Positions 42,705 through 53,879 of a stretch of 64,000 nt of DNA are shown piece by piece. Positions within the stretch are counted from its first letter, which is position 1; every line of letters starts with the position of its first letter. Origin of the DNA: Sarcophilus harrisii (taxonomy: Eukaryota; Chordata; Mammalia; Dasyuromorphia; Dasyuridae); assembly GCF_902635505.1 (NCBI RefSeq), contig NC_045426.1:670811087-670875086 (forward strand), in the 5' to 3' direction. The notes under the pieces were generated by a model that did no database searches, was not told the origin of the DNA, and worked only from the letters and a program-made list of their open reading frames with translations. Made by a program: the position numbers and the translations under genes.

Positions 42705-43461
42705 ATGTGTCTCTACTGGGCCTGTATCCCAAAGAGAGCATAAAAAAGGAAAAAGGACCCACTGCACAAAAATATTTTTAGCAGCCCTTTTTGTAATGGC
42801 AAGAAACTGGAAACTGAGCTGGTGTCCATCAGTTGGAGAATGGCTGAATAAATTGTGGTATATGAATGTTATGGAATATTATTGTTCTGTAAGAAAGGAT
42901 GAGCAGGATGAGTTCAGAAAGGCCTGAAGAATCTCACATGAACTGATGCTAAGTGAAGTGAGTAGAACTAAGAGAACATGGTACACAACAACAAGATTAT
43001 ATGATGATCAATTCTAATGACTTGGCTCTTTTCAACCCAAAAGTGAGGTGATTCAGGACAGTTGTAATGGTCTTATGATAGAAAGAGCCATCTACACTCA
43101 GAGTGAGGATTGTAGAGACTAAATGTGAATCACAACATAGTATTTTCATTTTTTCGTTGTTTGCTTGCTTTTTGTTTTCTTTCTCATTTTCTCCCCCTTT
43201 TTGATCTGATTTTTCTTGTGTGGCATGATAATTGTGGAAACATGTATAGAAGGATTACACATATTTAACATATGTGTAATCATATGTTAATCATCTCACA
43301 TCATCACAAAAAAAATATTTTTGTTCAGTGGGTCCTTTTTCCTTTCCACATAGGGGTGGGGGGGGGGAGTGAGGGAGAAAAAAAATTTGGAATACAAGGT
43401 TTAGCAATGGTGAATGTTGAAAATTATCTATGCATATGTTTTGAAAATAAAAAAAAAAAAC
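42705..43461 (+). mobile_element. 5'-truncated L1, ORF2 end and 3' UTR, with target-site duplication
   Basis: Sense L1: 'actgggcctgtatcccaaag', 'gcaagaaactggaaactgag', 'tggaatattattgttctgta', then a T-rich 3' UTR, 'aggggtgggggggg', and an AATAAA-like tail ('gaaaataaaaaaaa'). 'aaatagcccac' repeats at 42694-42704 and 43462-43472. Bases 43253-43281 form a 12-bp-arm palindrome unusual for this region. Confidence 0.93.
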
Positions 43462-43472
43462 AAATAGCCCAC

Positions 43473-43745
43473 CTGCAAAGAAACATACTTATACTAATTT
43501 CTACATACACTAGAAGGTATAAGAAAAGACTGATAAATTTTTTTGTCATATGACTATATACAATTGACTTTTTTCTCCTAATTCTTATTTGGATTTTTAT
43601 AATTTGTAATATTTTTATTTTATCCTGGAGTCCTTAAAGCACTATTGTTATGATTTCACATTACAAATGTAATTTTGATTTGTTTTCTCTTTCCATTTAA
43701 TTAACACTTTGTTTCTGATTTATAACTTTAATGAAAGTCTTTTTT
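43473..43745. other. No gene or recognised repeat
   Basis: T-rich; nothing recognised. Confidence 0.35.
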
Positions 43746-43749
43746 TATG

Positions 43750-43855
43750 GTATTCAGTTATTTTCAGTCATGTCTGACTCTTTGTGACCCCATTTAAGGT
43801 TTCTTGGCAAAGATACTGGAGTGGTTTGCCATTTCCTTCTCCAAAATCTTTGTAG
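43750..43855 (-). mobile_element. MAR1 fragment
   Basis: 'cagtcatgtctgactctttg' through 'ggtttgccatttccttctcc'. Confidence 0.85.
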
Positions 43856-43934
43856 CATGAGATAATTTTTAGAACTTTTTGGAATTATCTCTATAGAAGT
43901 ATGTATATCTCAGACTTTTGGCTTCTAGTTAGGA

Positions 43935-44165
43935 CATTTGGTTGACAGGTAGCACAGTGGATAGAGTAATGAGTTTGGAGTCAGGAAATCATGAGTTCAA
44001 ATCCTATCAGATACTTATTACTGTGACCGTGGGCAAGCCATTTAACCTCTTTCATCTTTAGTTTCCCTGTTTGTAAAATTAGGATAATAGCAGTGCTTAC
44101 CTTAAAGGTGTTCTGTGATAACATGTGAGGTAATTTGCAATAATTAAAGCACAATATTAGTGCTA
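43935..44165 (+). mobile_element. MIR/THER-type CORE-SINE
   Basis: 'gacaggtagcacagtggata', 'gtgaccgtgggcaagccatt', 'agtttccctgtttgtaaaat'. Confidence 0.85.
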
Positions 44166-44989
44166 GTTTCTATTATTAATGAACTTTTAAATATTAGGAA
44201 ACTATTCTTTGAACAAGTTTGGTACTATTATGATAGTAGTATAATACCTATAGTAACCACTTTAAATATGTTATAAAGTAAATCTGATCAGTAAACGCAA
44301 AGCATAGTGACTATGATTCTACAATATTGTGAGATACTTCACATCATAGTTTCATTATTGATGTTGTCTGGTTAACAGCAACTTAAATAGACTTATAGTA
44401 AGTGTCTTTTCTATATAGAACCCTGTCTTTGGTGTTGTGTAATAATGTAAAGTTAGATAAGCCTGAAACAAAGATATTATATAGTAGTGATGAGAGAACT
44501 TCGATTTTTTTTTCCCAGAAATCTTTTGGACATTATTCTCCGATTAAATCAGCAAAGCTTATAATTTCTTAACTAGTTTTGATGATAATTTTATTCTTTA
44601 AAAAGGGCTAAAAGGGAAGAATAACTTCCCAGGGTAGAAATAATGAGAACTCTAAAATGAAGTGGCCACTTCTTCCTTTAGCTTGTGATAAAGGAGGAAA
44701 AAAATCCAAATATAGTATGACATGCTCTTTAAGTTTTGGAAAAAAGATTTTGAAGACTTTGGAGAAAAGATGGGTAGGATCTTATGGATTAAAATTCTAC
44801 AGGGAAAGCTTAGTAAAGATAAGAGATGTTCAGAAGTGAAATTCTGGGTACAGAGGGAAACAATTCTGAATATGAAGAAAAATGGAATTTGTCTGAACAG
44901 ACTCATATGGAAACACAGATTTTACTAAGAAATATAGAAAAGATTAAAGTAAAAACAGATAATAGAGATGAATAAGAACATGGCAGGTT
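44166..44989. other. No gene; unassigned sequence
   Basis: Frames on both strands at 44652-44928 overlap each other and show no domain. The purine-rich block 44690-44960 may be old LINE ORF1 sequence. Confidence 0.35.
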
Positions 44990-45235
44990 ATTGCTGTTGT
45001 TCAGTTGCTTCATTCATGCCTGACTGTTCATGATTCCATTTGACCTTTTCTTGACAAAGATACTGGAGTGGTTTGCCATTTCCTTCTCTAGCTCATTTTA
45101 TAGATGAGAAAACGGAGACAAACAGGGATAAGTGACTTGCCTAGAATCACACAGCTAGTATGTGACTGAGGACAGATTTAAACTCAGAAAGATGAGTCTT
45201 GATTCCAGATCTGGCACTGCACCTTAACTGATAGG
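44990..45235 (-). mobile_element. MAR1-type CORE-SINE
   Basis: Nearly complete: 'ttgctgttgttcagttgctt', 'tactggagtggtttgccatt', 'cacacagctagtatgtgact', 'gatgagtcttgattccagat'. Confidence 0.88.
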
Positions 45236-45299
45236 GTCTTATAGAAACAGAACCAGGAATGCTAAAGCTAGAATAAACTAAGGCTAATGGAGACATTTT

Positions 45300-46140
45300 T
45301 TTAGTGTACTATTTTCTTCAGTTAACTTTTTTTTAGATCCTTTTGCAACTGGCCATTTTTTTTTTTTCATTGCATTCTTTTTCCATTTTTTCCATTCCTT
45401 CTTGCAATATCTCATTTCATTTCCCCATTTTCTTTTCTCTTTTTAAGATCCTTTATGCAATCTTCTAAGAAAGCTTTGTGAAATGGAGATCAGCTCACAT
45501 CTCTCTTTGGGGCTTCTTTTGGAGTTGCTTTGCGTTTAGGAACCTCAGGATTTGAGGTCTGTTTTCTCCATAAAAGCTGTCTATGGCGAGATTTTTGTTG
45601 TTGTTGTTGTTGTTGTTGTTTTGTTTTGTTTTTTTATTCATTTTTTAAAGACTTGAAATCTGTTCAATGCAAAGAGCGGCAGCTGCTTTAATTTGCCCTG
45701 GGGGCAGTTTTGCTGATTGATTTCTGGTGCTGAGTAATTGTGGCTAGGCCAGGTGTTCTTTCGGAGTTCAGTGGTTTACAATTTGCCTTTAATAGCAAAT
45801 CTACCAAACCATCTGCTTGCAACCAGGACAGAGTAGCCTAAGAGGCTCACAGAAGACTTCCAGGTGCATGGAACTGTAACGCTTTGACTTGCCGCCCCAG
45901 CTCCTTGCCCCGTCTCCCTGTGCTGTGGTCTGGGCTCTGTAGACTGTCCCTCTGCCCGATTGAAACAGATCTGCTCTGAAGTTTTTCCCAGCTATCTTTT
46001 TCTGGAACTATGTTGTACTCCAAAGATTTGTGGATTCTTTGACTTCAAAACCAGTTTAGAGGTTTAATTTGCTGTTGGTTTGAAAGAAAGTTAGAGGAGG
46101 TTACAGAGAATTGTGTCTGCTTTCCAACATCTTGGCTAAT
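45300..46140 (-). mobile_element. L1 5' UTR and start of ORF1
   Basis: On the minus strand it begins near 46137 ('tagccaagatgttggaaagc'), like the start of an L1 5' UTR. It continues through GC-richer 5' UTR ('gctggggcggcaagtcaaag') and reaches the A-rich ORF1 coiled-coil start near 45300-45480. A (TTG)n run at 45595-45620 interrupts it. ORF2 is absent. Confidence 0.55.
45595..45620 (+). repeat. (TTG)n microsatellite
   Basis: About eight TTG units followed by TTTTG units. Confidence 0.95.
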
Positions 46141-46789
46141 GAAGAAATTTAAGGTAAACAATGTTTTTCCCCCTAAAAGGGAAAAGGGAGAAAAAAGAAC
46201 CAGTGCAGAGATAGGATCTCTGTTTGGCATGAATGGCACAGTGATAATTGACAATAGAGAAGAGAAATGGCTCAATTTTTAATTTCCTTCTGTTTTCTCT
46301 GCCAAGAAGAATGACCTTTGCCCTGGAATTGGCAGGAAAAACTGCTTAATAGGGACTTGATACCCAACAAAAGTATGAGATGGTAAAAGAGCATCCAGGA
46401 CAATGGATGAATTACTTGGGTTAAGGAATAATTTTAATCTTGTCTTCTTCTTCTTCTTTTTTTTTTACAGCATTGATCTGCTATTCAAAGTATCTTTTAC
46501 TCTAGGTATTACTGTGGTTATTGCTTTCCCCCTGTCTTTTAGTAAATTCAAAGTCTCCTGAAGTCCAGGAACTACACCTTCCAGTTCAACTATCATGATG
46601 GTTCAGTTTTTTTTCTGAGCCAGGAAAACTTCAACTAGCAGTAGTTATTTTGAGGTCCCTCCCTGAGCTGCAGAGATTAATTCTAAGTGAGGGTAACTTC
46701 ATATACTGAAAATGTTATCGATGATTGTTAAACTTATAATCAAAAGTCAATAGAGATAAGCATGAGGCCAATTTTTAAAATCCAAGTGC
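46141..46789. other. No gene or recognised repeat
   Basis: Nothing recognised; a (TTC)n-like run lies near 46442-46470. Confidence 0.4.
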
Positions 46790-48730
46790 AGAAAGGGGAG
46801 AATCCTGGGAAGATGGAAGCTCTCCAGATTTCCTCCACAAACAAAACAAAATTTTACCTTATGGTGAACATAGACTGGTGAAAAAAAAATAATACTTGGG
46901 GCAGAACAGAGATCCTCCTGGGACAACCTGAGAATACCTGAAGAAAGACCCCAGGATCAGAATTTAACCAGTGTGAAGTTTAAACTTTCAAGCTAGCTCT
47001 GCAGAAACAGCAAGTGGGGAATCCTGGAGCTACCTGGGTTTGAAGGGAGTCTCAGCTAGACCCACAGGAACTTTTACCTCCCAGACAGCATGGGGAGTCA
47101 GGGATTTGACTTTAAGAAGAATAAAGGGAATCTCAGCTGATTAGGAATGTCAGACTCAGCTGTGTTGCAGAGATATATAGCCTTGGATGAGAAAGAACCA
47201 GCATACCCAGTAAATGCAGAAGCAATAGGCCACAGAAATTGCTAGCTGTAGGCATTTGCAGGAGGTGGAGTTTTTTGTTTGGGGTTCCAGGTCAAAAGGG
47301 AAAACTGAAATGAAGCTATAGGCACCCTCAATCCAGGATTAGAGTTGCTTGCACTAATAGTTCTCATTTAAAAAAGTGAATAGGCAAAGAAGAAAGAACA
47401 CAACCATAGAAACTTACTATAGGGAAGACTGAGATTCATCTTCAGAAGAAAACACTGAAGTAAAGAAAGAAAGCTTCTTCTGTCCCAAAGAGTAATGTTA
47501 GATGGCTCCCTGCCCAGAAAGAATTTATAGAAGAACTCAAAAAAGACTTCAAAATTCAAATGGGAGAGATTGAGGAAAAACAAATAAACAAAAAAGAACC
47601 ATCCAAGAAAAACAAGAAGATTATGAAAAAAAAGTTAATCAACTAGAAGAGGAGATACAGAGTTTTAAAGAAGGAAACACTTTAAAAATTAGAATTGGGC
47701 AAGGGAAAGTCACTGAAGGTATAAGACACCAAGAAATAACAAAACAAAATATAAAGAAAAAATAGAATAGAATGTGAAACATCTTATAAGAAAAACAGCA
47801 CATCTGGAGTACAGACCAAGAAGAGAAAACATAAGAATAATTGGACTACCTGAAAATTATGATCAGAAGAAGAACCTTAACACAATAATAAAAAAATTTC
47901 CTGGAGTGATAGAATACAAGGGGAACGTAGAAGAATGAAAAAAATCCACTGATTCCCACTTCAAAGAGATCCTACAAAGAAAACACATAGGAATATTATT
48001 GCTAGATTTTGAGACCCCCCCCCAGATCAAAGAGAAAATTCTACAAAGACAAAAAAATAAACAGAACAATCCAAATGTGTTGGGGTTACAATTAAAATTG
48101 TACAGATTTTATCAGCAATACAATAAAAGATCAGAGATCTTGTAATAATATATATTGACAATCAAAAGAACTAGGCCTATGACCAAAAATATCATATCCA
48201 ATAAACTAACCATAATGTGAATGAAAAAAATGGACATTCAATAAACTTGTAGATTTTCAGGACTTTTTTCCAACCAAATCTGAACTCAATAGAAATTTAA
48301 CATATAAGATCCAACATCGAAAATTAATTTCAAGGGACTCAATAAGGACAAATTGTTTTTTTTTTTTTAACTTGGAAATTTGAACCATATGTTTAAGATT
48401 CACATCAGTAATTGGGTAGATCAAAAGAAAGATTGGGGCAGAGTTGAATATTATCTGACTCTAAAAAGCAAAACAGTCTAGGAAAAGGTAAAAATACTAA
48501 TCATGCTATATGAATGAGGTGCAGAGGAAGAACCAACCCAGAAGCATTAAATGGATGAGGAAGGCTTATAGTTCTGAAAACTCACTCACATCAGGAATGG
48601 GTTAAATATGGAACAATACACAAACACACAATTCCTCTATACCATAAAGAGTATGGCACCCTCCAAAATCTATAAAGAAATCTATAAAGAAATAAGGGGG
48701 GAGGGAACAGGATAAGGTGGGCAGCGCGCA
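46790..48730 (+). mobile_element. HAL1 (half-L1) LINE: 5' UTR, ORF1 and start of 3' UTR
   Basis: Starts near 'ctgggaagatggaagctctc'. The 5' UTR runs to about 47400. ORF1 coiled coil follows ('gaattaatgaa'-like A-rich bases to 47760). The word IRIIGLPENYDQ is readable near 47829 (ORF1 NLRIIG.PE motif). The C-terminal ISYP region decays near 48190. Beyond ORF1 the sequence matches the 31225-33390 element ('gaggtgcagaggaagaacca', 'caccctccaaaatctataaa') rather than ORF2. The 3' end continues at 49318-49612. Confidence 0.75.
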
Positions 48731-48783
48731 TTTAGTATATTAAGTATATTTAGTATATTAAGTATAGCATTTATTTATTTATT

Positions 48784-49137
48784 TGTTTATTATAACTTTT
48801 TATTTACAAAACATATGCAAAGGTAATTTTTTCAACATTGACCCTTGCAAAATCTTCTGTTCCAAATTTTCCCCTCCATTTCCCCACCCCCTTTCCTAGA
48901 TGGCAGGTAGTCCAATACATGTTAAATATATTAAAATATATGTTAATTCCCCAATATATGTATACATATTTATACAGTTATCTTGCTGCACAAGAAAAAT
49001 CGTATCAAGAAGAAAGGAAAAAACTGAGAAGGAAAACAAAAATGCAAGCAAACAATAACAGAAAGAGTGAAAATGCTATGTTGTGGTCCACACTCACTTC
49101 CCATAGTCCTCTCTCTAGGTGTAGATGGCTCTCTTCA
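48784..49137 (-). mobile_element. L1 3' end
   Basis: 'aactttttatttacaaaaca', 'atcttgctgcacaagaaaaa', 'ttgtggtccacactcacttc', 'gtagatggctctcttcaaat'. Confidence 0.92.
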
Positions 49138-49229
49138 AATCTGAACAGTGCAGTCCTTTTAAACATATTTTCATATTTGCTATGTTGTACAAGAAAAATC
49201 AGACTAAAAGAAAAATACATAAGAAAGAA

Positions 49230-49275
49230 AAATTATATATATATGTATATATATATATACCTGTACTCAACATAT

Positions 49276-49318
<43 letters not shown>
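49230..49318. repeat. (TA)n / ATAC microsatellite
   Basis: Alternating TA and ATAC units; ORFs rich in Tyr/Ile on both strands here are artefacts of it. Confidence 0.95.
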
Positions 49319-49321
<3 letters not shown>

Positions 49322-49612
49322 ACTTGGGCAGATGGAGGATGTATGAAAGGGGAAAAAAAGAATAAAATAAAGAGTGCACAGCAGAGAAGAAAAGAATGAT
49401 CTGTAAGGAAACAAAGAAAAGATGGAATGTCATAAATGCAAAATCTATTATTATATATGCTTTCTTAAAATAGAAATTTATTGTATATATTTTGAATTCT
49501 CCCTGATGTTCTGCTGGGCACATGACAATTAAAAAAAATTTCCTTTTCTGTTTCTTTTTCTATGTTTCTTATTCTATTTTTTTCTTATTTTGCACTTAGT
49601 TTTAAACAAAAA
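49318..49612 (+). mobile_element. HAL1 3' end
   Basis: 'gggacttgggcagatggagg', 'agagtgcacagcagagaaga' and 'gatgttctgctgggcacatg' are the reverse complement of 31290-31590. Ends in 'acaaaaaaatt'. Confidence 0.85.
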
Positions 49613-49649
49613 AATTTAAGTATAGCATTTTGCAAATTCAGGATGGGGA

Positions 49650-49745
49650 ATGCCTGATTAGGCAAGATAGCATGGCAAAGCTAATGTGATCTTAGGTTAC
49701 CTTGAGAGAGGCATAGGTCCAGAATGAAAGAGAAGATGACTAGTG
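49650..49745 (+). mobile_element. L3/CR1 fragment
   Basis: 'gcaaagctaatgtgatctta' and 'gagaggcataggtccagaat'. Confidence 0.65.
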
Positions 49746-50754
49746 GATAGTGAATTAGTCTTGGAGTCAGAAAGACCTTTATCTATAAATGGTTGTACTA
49801 GATGATCAGAGCTGGAGGAGTTAAGTTGGGTCAATTTATCCAAATTTACATCTGGTCTCTTCCCCCTTTTGCCAATTGATGATTATCAACATTTTAATAG
49901 TTTATGCAAAACAAAGTAATATAGCCCAACCTGATACATCCTGGTTGTGTGACTCTGAGTAAGTCACTTAACCTTTTAATAACCCAGGCAATTATCCAAG
50001 ACTATAAGCTGTATAACAGATGTCAGTTTACATTTTTAGAAGGCATTCCTTCACTAGAAGTTCCCTATACCAGCAAAACCACAGATATGTCTCCTCCTTT
50101 GTCATTAAAATGTCAAGAATTTAGACAGTGAAAATCTTGTTGTTCTCTTTTCTCATAAATATATTAAGTGAATAGGTCATTCAAGAGAAGATGAGTTCAG
50201 GGAAGAGGCTAATATTCTTTCCACTAATGGCTCTAATAAAGCTGATGATTAGATAAAGAATAGGTAATGTATCTTCCATATAGTCAGTTCTATGCCCTAG
50301 GATTTTCTACTTTTGAGATGTGTATTACTAATAATGGAGCAATTGCCAGCTGAGATTTATTCAAGCACCTCTCAGCAAAGGGTTCTGGCTGAGGTGAGGT
50401 TAAGGATTAATTCATATAATATAATATCTCTCTCCACCCAGAGCATACATACAACTACTCTCAGACTCATGGGGTAGGTTGGGTCATTTACTTGCTACTA
50501 AGAGTTTCCTCCTTGCTACTAGAAGTTTCCCTCTTAACCCCAGATCTATTCCATGTTCAATCCTGGGGACTGGGGAATCCTGGCTCTGTATATAACCACT
50601 ATGAAGCTTCAGAGAGAATTACTTAAGAATTATATTTTGGCTCTGAAAAACAGGGTGGTAGAAAAGGTCAATATATAACACAATATGATATAATGTACAA
50701 TACAATGTAATATGTAATATAGAAAGGTACAATATAAATAAAATATTTTTGTTG
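49746..50754. other. No gene seen; small tandem motif near 50490
   Basis: Nothing coding. 'cttgctacta' followed by 'gtttcc' occurs twice, 21-22 bases apart, at 50489-50535. MIR-like scraps lie near 49750-49790 and 49945-49975. Confidence 0.4.
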
Positions 50755-50995
50755 TTTTGGTTGTTTCATTAATGATCAACTCTTCATGATACTATTTTTT
50801 TTTTTGGTAAAGATACTGGAGTGGCTTGTCATTTCCTTCTCTAACTCCTTTTACAGATAAGGAAACTGAGGAAAACAGGGTTAAATGATTTGCCCAGGGT
50901 CTCGCAGTTAATAAATATGGACTCAGGGCCAAATTTGAAGTCACCTCTTCTTGACTCTAGCCCTATCCACTGTACCACCTAGATGCCCAGCAAAT
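50755..50995 (-). mobile_element. MAR1-type CORE-SINE
   Basis: 'ggttgtttcattaatgatca', 'gatactggagtggcttgtca', 'atttgcccagggtctcgcag', 'ccactgtaccacctagatgc'. Confidence 0.88.
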
Positions 50996-51114
50996 AAAAG
51001 GTAGTAAATTATAAATACTTCTATATCTTCCTGGGAGGTTAAAACATCAAACTTAGAACAAAAATCCTGAAACATCAAAATGTGGATTATTTTATAGGAT
51101 TATTGAATCAGGAG

Positions 51115-51624
51115 TTCACATTGATATCAACTTCTCATTGTCTCTGAATAATTCCTCCAAGATCCATGTTTCTTGATCTATCTCTTCTTGTCTACAGTAA
51201 TCTTTTGCAAGTAGGGTAGAGTTTCACAACATTCCTGATATCAGTCAGATCTGCTGAGAGGTCTAAGGGCTTTGATATACGCCCATCTCAGTGTTGATGC
51301 TCTGGAGAAGGAACACAAAATGGAAGCTGTACCTAAGGGTCCAAGACCCAGGCTCAGGATCACCCAATTCAACATCTGTGTTGCACCTGCTATGCATTAC
51401 GGCCACCATGTTTCGAAGGTTAAGGAAGGGCAGTCCCTCTGCCAATCCCTCATAAAAAGCCCAGATAGAGTGCTTCTTGTTCTACATTCTGGGAAGGTGA
51501 AAATAGAAAGAAACCATCTCTGAAGAATAGTCCCAAACTCTACACAAGTATCAGATGGGGATGATAGATCAAGAAACATGGATCTTGGGGGAATTATTCA
51601 GAGGCAGTGAGAAGTTAATGTGAA
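51115..51624. repeat. Foldback repeat, arms about 65 bp plus weaker inner pairing
   Basis: Left arm 51115-51182 and right arm 51563-51624 pair over 'ctctgaataattcc' and 'aagatccatgtttcttgatc' with about four mismatches and one 4-base gap. Inner segments near 51209-51236 and 51527-51549 pair more weakly. The spacer carries an 83-codon frame (51272-51523) with no known domain. Confidence 0.8.
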
Positions 51625-51699
51625 TGTATTTTTTTTTTCATAGATGAAAAAAGCTTGCTGTTCTCATAGATGAAGGTGAGAAGGGAATACAAGTGAAAA

Positions 51700-51905
51700 A
51701 TGTTTTCAGGATTGAATATTCAGTATTCAATACAAACTGGCTCATGAGAGTTGATTGTTAAATTTTCAGTTAATTGATGTCTTGAAAACCAGTAAACACT
51801 TGAAAATTGGGACTAGATTTATTGATTGTTGAGATTTATAATGAATTAGATTAAACTTAAAAGTGTGTCTTGTTCATATGTTTATTTTTGGAATGCTGGT
51901 TGTTA
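51700..51905. other. AT-rich sequence sharing words with the 23570 palindrome
   Basis: 'gattaaacttaaaagtg' here and 'gattaaacttaaaagtg' at 24102-24118 are identical. 'ggttgttaaatgttta' recalls bases near 23530 and 1612. This suggests a dispersed repeat family I cannot name. Confidence 0.4.
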
Positions 51906-52193
51906 AATGTTTACTAGCATTCCTCACATATTAAGTTTCCTTAGAAATGGCCAGGGCACAGACTTGGCATTCCATGGAGTGAGTTCTAGTCAGTCCAAAG
52001 GGTCTAATGTTTATTTCCCGTTACATGGGCATTGACTTTTCAAAGAGCAATAAGAGTCAAAACAAACTTGGACCACTCAGAAAAAAGTTCCAAAGAATGG
52101 CCCAATAGAGATTAAAAACTGCAACCTGATCAATTATATAGGATCAAGGTTTGGCCTTAATGAGTTTAATTGTTGCCTCTGCAAATGAATCTG

Positions 52194-52196
<3 letters not shown>

Positions 52197-52244
<48 letters not shown>

Positions 52245-52252
52245 CCTCTGTC

Positions 52253-52307
<55 letters not shown>

Positions 52308-52325
52308 GTCTCTCTCTCTGTCTAT
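52197..52325 (+). repeat. (TC)n / (TCTG)n microsatellite
   Basis: About 130 bp of TC units interrupted by TCTG units. The Ser/Leu-rich and Arg/Glu-rich ORFs on the two strands are products of it. Confidence 0.97.
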
Positions 52326-52409
52326 ATATCTGACCTTTGTTTCTCTCCTGATCTTTATTTACAATTATCAACTTGAAGGCAGGGAATGAATCATTTTGTT
52401 TTCGTATTG

Positions 52410-53345
52410 TTTATTGACTTCCACTTATATGGCTGATAAGCATCTCAAACTCAATGAAACCAAAATGGAACTCAACATCTTTTCTCTTATATATTCTAAC
52501 CCACTTCCCAAAATTTCCCTATTTCTGTCAAGGGTATTACTATTCTTCTATTTCATTTAAGTTTACAATCTTGGAACCATTATTAATTTCTCCCTCTCCC
52601 TGATAAAATTAGCTGCCAAGTCGTGACAATTTTAGCTCTACAACATTTCTCTTGTCCTTCCCACCCCGCCATTTACAAGGCCACCACCCAAATCTAGACT
52701 CTCATTACCTGCATTTTTGCAATGACTTCCTGACTGATTTCTTTTAAGCTCTACCCTTCCCAATCCATCATCCCACGGTGAAAATACATGTCTGACTGGG
52801 ACATTTTCTTAATCAAGAAACTCCAGTGCTTCCCTGTTACCCCTAGGGTATGATACAAACTCTTGAAATTTTATTTAAATCAGTTGTTATTCTGGCTCCA
52901 GTCTCACTTCCTAGACTTATTTCTATTCCTCCCTTTCATGCACTTGATATTTCAGTCAACTAACTGTTGTTGTTAATCCCATTTGTCAATCCATCTCCCA
53001 CTTCTGAGCCTTTATAAAGGTTATTTCCCAGACCTGGAGCATGCTCCTTCATTATCTCCCTTTTTAGAGTGCTAAACTTCATTTAAAACTCAAATTAATT
53101 GTCACTTCTTAGCAGAAGCCTAACCTCATCTTGCTGGTCATTAGCATTCTCTGCCTCCTCACATTTTCTTTTTCTTACTTATGTCTGTAAATGTCTTATC
53201 CATGTCTCATCCCAATATAGACACTTTGAGGGCAGGGACTTTATATTTTTAGTTTTGTCTTTGTATTCCCAGTGTTCAGTAAAGTGTTTGGAGCAAAGTA
53301 CATTCTTAATAATATTTTTTTGCATTGAATTTTTGAATTGGCCAA
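52410..53345 (+). mobile_element. L2 LINE, ORF2 end and 3' region
   Basis: 'gataagcatctcaaactcaa', 'ccaaaatggaactcaacatc', 'caatccatcatcccac', 'cactttgagggcagggactt', 'cccagtgttcagtaaagtgt'. No long ORF. Confidence 0.8.
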
Positions 53346-53502
53346 ATATAAATGGGAATTCAGGTGTTCTAATATATGAATAGTGTAAACACAAGAAGAA
53401 ACAAAAGGAGACAGGAGAAAGAATGATGAGTGGGACTGAATGGAGGAGAAATGATAGTAAAGGACAGAGGGATGAGGGAATAGGATCTGTATAGCAACTA
53501 AT

Positions 53503-53504
<2 letters not shown>

Positions 53505-53541
<37 letters not shown>
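53505..53541 (+). repeat. (TG)n microsatellite
   Basis: About 18 TG units. Confidence 0.97.
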
Positions 53542-53544
<3 letters not shown>

Positions 53545-53879
53545 TGGGTATATATAAGAGGAAGCAAACCATCAGAGATTTCTCACTAGGAGAAGATTTA
53601 CCTGGGCTATCCCAGGAGCAGAAACAGGAATGGGAAAGAGGAAATGTTTCTTTGCCAAGAGTGAGAAATCAGATGAAGAGACTGGTAATAGTCTTTACTT
53701 GGCTTGGTTATATTGGCCCTTTTGAAGATGGACTCCCAGATGTAGCTGGGCTTAGGCAATTAAAAAAATGTTAGAATTTTCTGTGACTATTCTGAAAGCC
53801 TAAGGGAGGGGTCAATATGTAACCCTGGGGATTGGACCTTTGCCCAAGTTTCTCCCCCAATTTTGTCATAGGATCATAG

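Larger units (their letters stand above)
48758..49630. mobile_element. Composite block flanked by an exact 15-base direct repeat
   Basis: 'ttaagtatagcattt' occurs at 48758-48772 and 49616-49630. Inside, in order: an (AAAT)n-like tail and L1 3' end in reverse (48784-49137), a second short L1 3' UTR piece (about 49137-49225), TA/ATAC repeats (49230-49318), and the HAL1 3' end in forward orientation (49318-49612) ending in an A-rich tail. Both outer edges are thus poly(A) ends facing outwards. Some 130 bp of HAL1, as seen in the 31225 copy, is missing between the HAL1 parts. Confidence 0.7.

Noticed and set aside
49199-49523. Tyr/Ile-rich ORFs on both strands
   Set aside because: They arise from the TA/ATAC microsatellite.
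48784-49612. Twin-priming inversion of a single L1
   Set aside because: The forward part is the 3' end of a different element (HAL1) with its own tail, not an upstream piece of the same L1.
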